From assembly GCA_005239655.1 (NCBI GenBank), contig SBBP01000123.1, positions 1 through 5,504 on the forward strand: 5,504 nucleotides of DNA, given 5' to 3'. Source of the DNA: Candidatus Microgenomatus auricola. Lineage in GTDB: Bacteria; Patescibacteriota; Patescibacteriia; UBA9570; XYC2-FULL-38-9. Position numbers and translations under genes: made by a program. Under the pieces are notes generated by a model. It saw nothing but the letters and a program-made list of their open reading frames with translations. It searched no databases and was not told the DNA's origin. This document shows, piece by piece, positions 1-5,433 of this stretch. The first letter of the stretch is position 1. The number at the start of each line of letters is the position of its first letter.

Positions 1-1
1 A

Positions 2-106
2 ATGAATGGGATGACTCCAGCTCAAAAGCTCTCTTCTGTCTATCTCTCAAAAATCCTCTCTTATCCACAATTGGTAACTGGATCTCTGCAACAGTACACT
101 CGTTGA
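2..106 (+). CDS. 3' end of an upstream gene, possibly an integrase-core (rve) transposase tail (partial)
   Basis: A reading frame is open from the window edge and stops at TGA 104-106, giving about 34 residues. The visible part begins NGMTPAQKLSSVYLSK. A GMTPAQKL-like segment is typical of the C-terminal tail of rve-domain transposases and integrases (IS3/IS481 type), where it follows a YN..RPH.SL motif. That motif and the DDE catalytic residues would lie outside the window, so the family call rests on one short stretch. The frame could also be chance, because 34 open codons is not long. If real, its end overlaps the first promoter of the lyase gene, and it would place a mobile element directly next to a gene of deviating base composition. 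Confidence 0.35.
   Translation: MNGMTPAQKLSSVYLSKILSYPQLVTGSLQQYTR
71..100 (+). promoter_or_regulatory. Putative sigma70 promoter upstream of purB (distal)
   Basis: TTGGTA (71-76) and TACACT (95-100) are separated by 18 bases, each matching the consensus at 4 of 6 positions. Transcription would start near 107, leaving a leader of about 77 bases before ATG 184. The -10 region lies in the 10-mer ACAGTACACT, which recurs at the -10 box of the ATPase promoter. Inferred from spacing and box match only. Confidence 0.4.
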
Positions 107-131
107 CATCTGAGCGAAATCTCGTAATAGT
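103..131 (+). promoter_or_regulatory. Putative alternative purB promoter (perfect -35, weak -10)
   Basis: A perfect TTGACA (103-108) is followed after 17 bases by TAATAG (126-131), which matches the -10 consensus at only 3 of 6 positions. The TTG at 103, formally an in-frame start for the lyase, is therefore better read as part of a -35 box than as an initiation codon. Which of the two promoters is used cannot be decided from sequence. Confidence 0.3.
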
Positions 132-137
132 TGTTGT

Positions 138-155
138 GGAGGCCAAAGTGCCTCT
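138..155 (+). other. Leader hairpin covering an SD-like site and a GTG codon
   Basis: GAGGC (139-143) pairs with GCCTC (150-154) around a six-base loop, with a possible G138-U155 wobble pair closing the base. The stem contains a GGAGG (138-142) that stands five bases before the in-frame GTG 148, an alternative start for the lyase. Folding would hide this upstream SD and leave the second SD (174-178) free. The stem is short, and no known riboswitch consensus was recognised. Confidence 0.25.
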
Positions 156-173
156 TTCGTATCACTGCATGCT

Positions 174-178
174 GGAGG
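174..178 (+). promoter_or_regulatory. Shine-Dalgarno site deciding the purB start
   Basis: GGAGG lies five bases before ATG 184, a standard spacing. It supports ATG 184 over the upstream in-frame TTG 103 and over GTG 181, which is only two bases from the SD. GTG 148 also has an SD (138-142), but the resulting 12 extra residues look unlike the family N-terminus. Confidence 0.65.
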
Positions 179-183
179 ACGTG

Positions 184-1599
184 ATGACGTTCGACTGGAG
201 CACCTACCTCTCAGTGCTGACCTATCGGTACGGTTCCAAAGACATGCGTGAGCTCTGGTCCGAGCTCACGAAGGAGCGTCTGCGTCGCCGTGTCTGGTCC
301 GCATGGGCTGCAACGCTTTGCGAGATCGGTCTCGTCACCGCTGACGAGCTGCGCGATCTCGAGGCGCACACGGACGACGTGGACATCGACCAGATCGCTG
401 CGATCGAGCGCATGGTCACAAAGCACGATGTTCAGGCAGCGATAGAGGCGTTCCGTCAACAGTGCCCCATCGGTGGCGGCAAAATCCACCTGGGCATGAC
501 GAGCGAGGACACCACCTGCAACCTCGACATCATCCGCATGCGGAACGCGATGCGCATCCTCGTCGACAAGCTGCGGGCGGTACTGGACAACTTCGCCCGC
601 GCGTGTCGAATGTACGCCGACCTGCGATGTGCTGGCTGGACTCACATCCAAGCGGCAACGCCGACCACGTACGGCCACCGGCTGGCTGAACGTGCGCAGG
701 TGTTTCTGGAGGAATTCGACGACCTCCAGAGGATCCTCGCGTCGCGCCTACGGCCGAAGGGCCTCAAGGGTTCCTCCGGTGCGCGGAGCAGCTTCATCGG
801 ACTCATGGAGCCCACAGGTGCCAGCATGGACGAGCTCGAACGCACCTTCCTGGCCAAGCTCAACCTGCCAGAGGCGTACCTGGTGACCGGACAAACCCAT
901 CCGCGGGACCAGGAGCTCGAGCTGATGCAGGCGCTTGCGCGACTCGCGGCTACGATCCACAAGTTCGCGTTCGACATGCGCATCCTCATGAGCTCGCCGT
1001 TCTCGGAGATCGGAGAGCCCGAGAAGCAGGGTGGTTCATCCGCCATGCCCTGGAAGATCAATCCGATCCACTGGGAGAACATGGGGTCACTTGCGCGCAT
1101 GGTCGAGGCGTACAGCCACGTCGCGTGGATGAATGCGGGCATGGCCGTGCTCGAGCGCTCGCTCGACGACTCGGCCAACCGTCGCATCTTCATCCCCGAG
1201 GCGTTCCTGATCTGCGATGAGCTACTCATCCGCCTCAATCGCATGACGCGCGACCTCGTGATCCGCGAGGACGTGACGGCGGCGAACCTGCGTACCATGG
1301 GCGCCTTCCTCGGTCTCGAGGGGTTGCTGATGGTGCTGGTGCGCGATCACGGGTTCGACCGTCAGCAGGCGCATCACCTCATCCGAGAGGCAGCGCTGGA
1401 GGCACTCGTCGGGCGCGTGATCACGAGCGAAGCTGCTGCGGAGCAGTTGCTGCTCGGTCTCACCCAGCGATTCGCTCACGTCATGGAACGCACCGCGATC
1501 GAGAGCATCATCGACGAAGCGTCCAAGAACGTCGGCGACGCCCCAGCGCGGACGCTGAAGGTCGCGGCGCAGATCGAAGAGCGACTACAGTCTACCTAG
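184..1599 (+). CDS. purB: Adenylosuccinate lyase
   Basis: This 471-residue cytosolic enzyme of the fumarase/aspartase superfamily catalyses two purine steps: SAICAR to AICAR plus fumarate, and adenylosuccinate to AMP plus fumarate. The superfamily signature GGSSAMPWKINP lies at residues 283-294, with the catalytic serine of the mobile loop at 285/286. Other active-site segments are KHDV (His81), HLGMTSED (102-109), WTHIQ (His154, the expected general acid), KGSSG (195-199), TGQTH (235-239) and ERSLDDSANRR (324-334). Their order and spacing match human and bacterial ADSL, and the length is normal. In the WTHIQ segment the usual Pro is Ala157. ATG 184 is chosen for its SD and because the protein then begins just before the family's RYGS..M region; GTG 148 and TTG 103 are longer alternatives. 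The gene is clearly GC-richer than those to its right (36 of 60 bases in 961-1020, 19 of 20 third positions there), suggesting acquisition. No other purine genes are present, and a terminator isolates it. Confidence 0.95.
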   Translation: MTFDWSTYLSVLTYRYGSKDMRELWSELTKERLRRRVWSAWAATLCEIGLVTADELRDLEAHTDDVDIDQIAAIERMVTKHDVQAAIEAFRQQCPIGGGKIHLGMTSEDTTCNLDIIRMRNAMRILVDKLRAVLDNFARACRMYADLRCAGWTHIQAATPTTYGHRLAERAQVFLEEFDDLQRILASRLRPKGLKGSSGARSSFIGLMEPTGASMDELERTFLAKLNLPEAYLVTGQTHPRDQELELMQALARLAATIHKFAFDMRILMSSPFSEIGEPEKQGGSSAMPWKINPIHWENMGSLARMVEAYSHVAWMNAGMAVLERSLDDSANRRIFIPEAFLICDELLIRLNRMTRDLVIREDVTAANLRTMGAFLGLEGLLMVLVRDHGFDRQQAHHLIREAALEALVGRVITSEAAAEQLLLGLTQRFAHVMERTAIESIIDEASKNVGDAPARTLKVAAQIEERLQST

Positions 1600-1623
1600 G
1601 GGGTGTGGTAGGCTCTTTTTTTT
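1589..1623 (+). terminator. Rho-independent terminator of purB
   Basis: AGTCTACC (1589-1596) pairs with GGTAGGCT (1607-1614) over eight base pairs including one G-U. The ten-base loop carries the TAG stop codon (1597-1599). C1615 and then eight T residues (1616-1623) follow. The 5' arm is the last codons of purB, so the terminator is built into the coding end. Confidence 0.88.
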
Positions 1624-1625
1624 CC

Positions 1626-1654
1626 TTGACTGAACACACGCAGAATGGTATGTT
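1626..1654 (+). promoter_or_regulatory. Promoter of the tRNA-Lys gene
   Basis: TTGACT (1626-1631, 5 of 6) and TATGTT (1649-1654, 4 of 6) are 17 bases apart. The predicted start near 1661 is about eight bases before the mature tRNA 5' end. The promoter begins directly after the purB terminator, so the tRNA is an independent transcription unit. Confidence 0.65.
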
Positions 1655-1668
1655 GCTGCCTGCATTTT

Positions 1669-1741
1669 GGGTCGTTAGCTCAGGTGGTAGAGCAATTGCC
1701 TTTTAAGCAAATGGTCGCTGGTTCGAGTCCAGCACGACCCA
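1669..1741 (+). tRNA. tRNA-Lys (anticodon UUU)
   Basis: A complete 73-base cloverleaf. The acceptor stem GGGTCGT (1669-1675) pairs perfectly with ACGACCC (1734-1740), and A1741 is the discriminator. The D stem is GCTC/GAGC (1678-1681, 1690-1693). The anticodon loop CTTTTAA (1700-1706) carries TTT at 1702-1704. The variable loop has five bases. The T stem GCTGG/CCAGC (1717-1721, 1729-1733) closes the loop TTCGAGT. The first anticodon-stem pair (position 27-43) is an A-A mismatch (1695, 1711), leaving four pairs. CCA is not encoded (CAC follows), so it must be added by a CCA-adding enzyme. It decodes AAA and AAG lysine codons. Confidence 0.96.
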
Positions 1742-1748
1742 CACAAAT

Positions 1749-1907
1749 ATGTCCGACGGAGGTGAGGAACCCACAAAAGGAGAAATCGTTCGCAAAGCAG
1801 TGACTGTTGCGGTCTGCGTTTTTTTCTTTGCCATTGTTCTCTTTATTGCTGCTGTTATTCTGATCGCCAAATTTGCAACGAAGCATCCAGGCGCGCCGGG
1901 ATCGTAA
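1749..1907 (+). CDS. Small single-pass membrane protein, 52 residues (hypothetical)
   Basis: I do not recognise this protein. ATG 1749 opens a 52-codon frame ending at TAA 1905-1907. Residues 1-16 are polar and charged (D3, E6, E7, K10, E12, R15, K16). Residues 17-40 are a continuous hydrophobic helix rich in Val, Ile and Phe, with one cysteine (Cys23). A short basic and glycine/proline-rich tail follows (K41, K45, H46). Charges on both sides leave the topology unclear. The start is only seven bases after the tRNA, so there is no SD, and the peptide would be translated from a tRNA read-through or processed transcript. The ATPase begins 41 bases after its stop, with its own promoter between. 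A small peptide next to an ion pump could be a modulator, but this is inference from position, and the frame could be fortuitous. Confidence 0.45.
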   Translation: MSDGGEEPTKGEIVRKAVTVAVCVFFFAIVLFIAAVILIAKFATKHPGAPGS

Positions 1908-1912
1908 AACAG

Positions 1913-1941
1913 TTGATTGTGGCTCCAAAAGACAGTACACT
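1913..1941 (+). promoter_or_regulatory. Promoter of the ATPase gene, consistent with a leaderless mRNA
   Basis: TTGATT (1913-1918, 4 of 6) and TACACT (1936-1941, 4 of 6) are 17 bases apart. The expected start, about seven bases after the -10 box, falls at 1948-1949, on the A of the ATPase ATG. There is no SD before that ATG, which agrees with leaderless translation. The -10 box sits in an inverted repeat, ACAGT-AC-ACTGT (1932-1943), which could be an operator half-site pair or chance. Confidence 0.5.
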
Positions 1942-1948
1942 GTGACGT

Positions 1949-4624
1949 ATGACAGATCGACACACGTACCACGCTCTTTCGATTGAGGAGTCATTTGCCG
2001 CAGTGCATTCCGCGTCGACGGGACTCACCAGCACCGAGGTAAAAACCCGACTGCAGGAATACGGTCCCAACACCCTTCCAGAACCAAAGCGCGCGACATG
2101 GTTTTTTTTGTTATGGAAACAGTGTTCGAGTTTCTTGATCGTCATTCTCCTCGTCGCGGTCGTCGTCAGCTACGCACTCGGCGATCATCAGGATGCGTGG
2201 ATTATCTTCGCCGCGGTTTTACTGAACGTCATCGTTGGATTCGCACAGGAGTATCGAGCGGGGCAAGCGCTGGCGGCATTGCGCAGAGTGATTTCTCTGC
2301 AGGCGAAGGTTCGACGTGATGACAAAGAAGAATTAATCGATGCGAAGCTGGTTGTTCCCGGCGATGTGATTCTGCTCGCTGCGGGCGATACCATACCGGC
2401 CGATGCGCGGCTCTGTACCGTCTCTGAATGTGAAGTGAACGAATCGGCGCTGACCGGCGAGTCCACACATGTGGTCAAACAGTTGGAATCTGTGCACGCC
2501 AGCGCAACCGTAGGGGACCGCAGCAATATGGTCTTTACCGGTACAACGGTTATGAAGGGTTCAGCAGAAGCGGTGGTCGTTGCAACAGGGGTTGCAACCG
2601 AAGTCGGACACATCGCCGACCTCATTCACCGCACGCGCGACGAAGATACGCCGCTGCAGAAGAAGCTGGATGTATTTGCGCGCCAAGTGGGGATTACAGT
2701 GCTGGTGGTGTGTGCAGTGATTCTTGCCGCTGGTCTTGCGTTTGGAATGCCGTTTGTTTCGATTTTTACGACTGCAGTTGCAATTGCGGTTTCTGCGATT
2801 CCGGAAGGTCTCGTGGTCGCCGTCACTATCATTCTTGCGATTGGCATGCAGCGAATTTTGAAACGCAATGCATTGGTGCGTAATTTGCAAGCGGCAGAGA
2901 CGTTGGGGTCCACAAGCGTCATCTGCACGGACAAAACGGGCACCATTACCGAAGGCAACATGAAAGTGGTTTCGTTGGTGACGCATGATTACCATTTTCG
3001 AGATTTGCACCAAGTCGAGCGACACGATGTGAAGGGGTTGGAAGAACTGGTGTTTGCCTTGAATATCGGCATGCTTTGCAATGACGCCCATGTGATGCCG
3101 GGCGAGTCACCGATGGAGGAGTTGGTGATTGTGGGGAATTTTACTGAGCGGGCACTACTGGCAGCCGCTGTACAAATTGGTTTGGATCAAAAGAAACTGA
3201 ATCACGACGAGCCGCGCATTCGCAGCATTCCGTTTAACTCCACAACTAAGTTCATGGCCACGTTGCACCAGCATCCGAAAGCGGGCCGACGTATTTATGT
3301 GAAGGGGGCTCCAGAGAATGTAGTGGCGATGTGTACGCAGATTCGCACGGGCGCATCAGCACAACGGTTTACTGCAAAGCAACGCCAGGAGTTCGAAAAG
3401 AAGGCGATGGAATACTCTGCGCAGGGTTTGCGGATTCTGGCACTGGCGTACAAAGATGTCCCAAAGCAACAGGAGACACTCCGTGTTGAGGATTGCGACG
3501 AGATGACATTTGTGGGTTTTGTGGCAATTCAGGATCCATTGCGAAAAGGGATGCAGGAGATTTTTGCACGAACGCGTTCTGCCGGCATTACGACGGTGAT
3601 GATCACGGGCGACCATAAGCTGACTGCACAAGCGATTGCGAAACAACTGGGTCTGCCGACAGCGGAGGAAAATATTTTGGAAGGCGAGCGACTGCATCAA
3701 ATGACACAAGAGGAATTGAATGCGATTGTGGAGCATGTTTCTGTCTATGCCCGCGTTTCTCCAGAAGACAAACTCAATATTATTCGTGCATGGCAGTCCA
3801 AGGGCAAGGTGGTCGCCATGACGGGTGACGGTGTGAACGATTCGCCGGCGCTGAAAGCGGCAAACATCGGTATTGCGTTGGGTGCGGGCACGGACGTCGC
3901 AAAAGAGGTTTCAGACATGGTGCTTCTTGATAATCGTTTTGAGAGTATTGTTGCTGCCGTCGAGGAGGGTCGAGGGATTTTTGATAATATTCGGAAAGTC
4001 GTGTTGTATCTCGTCTCTGATTCGTTTTCGGAAGTCGTTCTGATTTCGCTCTGCTTATTTCTTACTCTGCCAATGCCGCTCGCTGCCGCGCAAATTCTAT
4101 GGATCAATCTTGTCGCTGACGGTTTGCCAAACATCGCACTGACATTGGAGCCAAAAGAGAAAGGTATTATGAAAGAGCCACCACGCTCTCCGAAAGAACC
4201 GGTCGTCAACCGTGAGATGCGAATACTCATTATGACCATCTCAGTGTTTACTGCCTGTGTGAATCTCATTGTCTTTTTGTACTATCTTCGGGTGCAGTCG
4301 AATTTACCGTTAGCGCAGACAATTGTGTTTACAAACCTTGCGATTGACTCCCTCCTCTATGTATTTTCTGTTCGCTCGTTGCGTCGCACACTGTTTGACC
4401 GTAACGTGTTCCAAAACCCGTGGCTTATTGTCGCGGTGAAGACTGCACTCGTGGTCCAGCTGGCTGCAGTGTATTTGCCGCCTCTACAGCGTGTGTTAGG
4501 TACCGTTGCGCTCGGCTGGTCGGAGTGGGGCGTGGTCGTGAGTGTGTCGATCACTGTGATTGCAGTGTTCGAATTCACCAAATTTTTATTTCGATTCTTT
4601 AGCAAGAAACCACAATTCACATGA
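1949..4624 (+). CDS. Cation-transporting P-type ATPase, P2 (SERCA/Ca2+-ATPase-like)
   Basis: This 891-residue integral membrane pump uses ATP to move a cation, most likely Ca2+ out of the cytoplasm. In order it has an N-terminal cation-ATPase domain (about 5-75), helices M1-M2 (about 55-100), an actuator domain with TGES at 169-172, M3-M4 (about 246-302) with PEGL at 285-288, the phosphorylation site DKTGTIT (Asp328), a nucleotide domain with KGAPE at 452-456, MITGD (551-555) and TGDGVND (625-631), then M5-M10 (about 684-880). All catalytic motifs are intact and the length is normal for the family. Of the SERCA Ca2+ ligands, Glu309, Glu771, Asn796 and Asp800 have equivalents (Glu286, Glu695, Asn720, Asp724). 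Asn768 and Thr799 are replaced by Ser692 and Ala723, and Glu908 appears to be Asp800. Site II looks kept and site I altered, so one ion per cycle, or another cation, is possible. No SD precedes the ATG. The next gene overlaps its stop. Confidence 0.95.
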   Translation: MTDRHTYHALSIEESFAAVHSASTGLTSTEVKTRLQEYGPNTLPEPKRATWFFLLWKQCSSFLIVILLVAVVVSYALGDHQDAWIIFAAVLLNVIVGFAQEYRAGQALAALRRVISLQAKVRRDDKEELIDAKLVVPGDVILLAAGDTIPADARLCTVSECEVNESALTGESTHVVKQLESVHASATVGDRSNMVFTGTTVMKGSAEAVVVATGVATEVGHIADLIHRTRDEDTPLQKKLDVFARQVGITVLVVCAVILAAGLAFGMPFVSIFTTAVAIAVSAIPEGLVVAVTIILAIGMQRILKRNALVRNLQAAETLGSTSVICTDKTGTITEGNMKVVSLVTHDYHFRDLHQVERHDVKGLEELVFALNIGMLCNDAHVMPGESPMEELVIVGNFTERALLAAAVQIGLDQKKLNHDEPRIRSIPFNSTTKFMATLHQHPKAGRRIYVKGAPENVVAMCTQIRTGASAQRFTAKQRQEFEKKAMEYSAQGLRILALAYKDVPKQQETLRVEDCDEMTFVGFVAIQDPLRKGMQEIFARTRSAGITTVMITGDHKLTAQAIAKQLGLPTAEENILEGERLHQMTQEELNAIVEHVSVYARVSPEDKLNIIRAWQSKGKVVAMTGDGVNDSPALKAANIGIALGAGTDVAKEVSDMVLLDNRFESIVAAVEEGRGIFDNIRKVVLYLVSDSFSEVVLISLCLFLTLPMPLAAAQILWINLVADGLPNIALTLEPKEKGIMKEPPRSPKEPVVNREMRILIMTISVFTACVNLIVFLYYLRVQSNLPLAQTIVFTNLAIDSLLYVFSVRSLRRTLFDRNVFQNPWLIVAVKTALVVQLAAVYLPPLQRVLGTVALGWSEWGVVVSVSITVIAVFEFTKFLFRFFSKKPQFT

Positions 4625-5394
4625 ACATCACCCAAGAACATATTTTCCAGAAGAAACAGCAGTTGCAACAGGAAATCGTTGACTATGAACGGCAGTTGCG
4701 CGAACAGATGGCGCACCAACAGCAGACCACTGATATTGAACAGCTTGCGAAGTCGATTTTGGAGTACAATGAAATTGAGCGAAACATTGAAGATCGTGCT
4801 CATGTGTTCTCACTGCTTTCTTCTCCACCGGAATCGTTGTTGAGTCCCTATGTGAAGTCTGAACTGTTTTCGTATTTCGTTTCGGCGGAAACAGTCGGTC
4901 CAGAGTTGGTGAATTTTTTGGTCGACGAAACGTTGATGCAAGTTCGTGCGTTGATTCAATCTGGGGAAGACGATTCGGTGGATTTGATTCAGGCGGAGTT
5001 TAAGGAGTACGTTTTGCCAGGGAAAATCATTGCTGAGCGGTTTGACGAGATTGAGCCGCTCGTGGAAGAGATGAATCGCTACTGCACAGTGGTCGATGCG
5101 CAGTACAACCCTGCGAGCGCACAAGCCGTTGTGCGGTATGCGTTCGAAATCGCACTGAATGCCGATATTCGTCTCGACCCACTCATTCACGCACTTCGTG
5201 AACTGCCGCTCAAAGTACTCAACGAAGCCGACCGGGCGCTACTCCTCGACCATGTTGAGGAGCGGTTGGGGACGTTGCGTTTTGAACAGGCCAGAAAGCA
5301 TCAGGTGGCGATGGAGCGTGCCGTGAAAATCCTGGAGCGACGAGAGGGCGAAGATGAAACGGGGCGGACGCCGTTCGTTGATGAAGAGGAGTAA
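4621..5394 (+). CDS. Hypothetical soluble helical protein coupled to the ATPase
   Basis: I do not recognise this 257-residue protein. Its ATG overlaps the ATPase TGA (ATGA, 4621-4624) and has no SD, so it is almost certainly translated by coupling to the pump. Residues 1-60 are rich in Gln, Glu, Lys and Arg with heptad-like hydrophobics and suggest a coiled coil. Residues 60-150 look like amphipathic helices (for example SELFSYFV at 80-87 and the acidic FDEIEPLVEEM at 141-151). Residues 165-240 again look helical, with a charged segment ERLGTLRFEQARKHQ at 214-228. The tail is acidic and ends DEEE. There is no signal peptide, no membrane helix and a single cysteine (155), so it is probably cytosolic. 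No catalytic motif is visible. Its position suggests a partner, regulator or assembly factor of the ATPase, but co-expression alone does not prove this. Confidence 0.88.
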   Translation: MNITQEHIFQKKQQLQQEIVDYERQLREQMAHQQQTTDIEQLAKSILEYNEIERNIEDRAHVFSLLSSPPESLLSPYVKSELFSYFVSAETVGPELVNFLVDETLMQVRALIQSGEDDSVDLIQAEFKEYVLPGKIIAERFDEIEPLVEEMNRYCTVVDAQYNPASAQAVVRYAFEIALNADIRLDPLIHALRELPLKVLNEADRALLLDHVEERLGTLRFEQARKHQVAMERAVKILERREGEDETGRTPFVDEEE

Positions 5395-5406
5395 ATTTGA
5401 TATACT
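5378..5406 (+). promoter_or_regulatory. Promoter for the downstream synthetase gene
   Basis: TTGATG (5378-5383, 4 of 6) lies inside the last codons of the 257-residue gene. TATACT (5401-5406, 5 of 6) follows after 17 bases. Transcription would begin near 5413, about 20-30 bases before the candidate ATG codons at 5434 and 5443. No convincing terminator is seen between the two genes, so read-through from the ATPase operon is also possible. Confidence 0.5.
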
Positions 5407-5433
5407 CGGACGCGTTATTTTTGACGATGGCGT

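Noticed and set aside
19..30. AGCT-CAAA-AGCT inverted repeat near the window edge
   Set aside because: A four-base stem without a T-tract is expected by chance and gives no terminator or repeat signature.
103..183. N-terminal extension of the lyase from TTG 103
   Set aside because: The TTG is part of a perfect -35 box and lacks an SD. The extra residues are not lyase-like, and ATG 184 has an SD at the right distance.
642..1298. 218-codon reverse-strand ORF inside purB
   Set aside because: It is a shadow of the GC-rich lyase frame, with serine- and arginine-rich low-complexity sequence and no recognisable motif. The + strand frame has all catalytic motifs.
1680..1994. Reverse-strand ORFs across the tRNA and the following spacer
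   Set aside because: They contain peptides of the kind produced by translating the complement of a tRNA gene (such as GRAGLEPATI and LDSNQRP), a well-known annotation artefact.
2561..3091. Reverse-strand ORFs inside the ATPase
   Set aside because: They lie opposite conserved ATPase motifs and have Asn/His/Arg-rich sequence without domain features.
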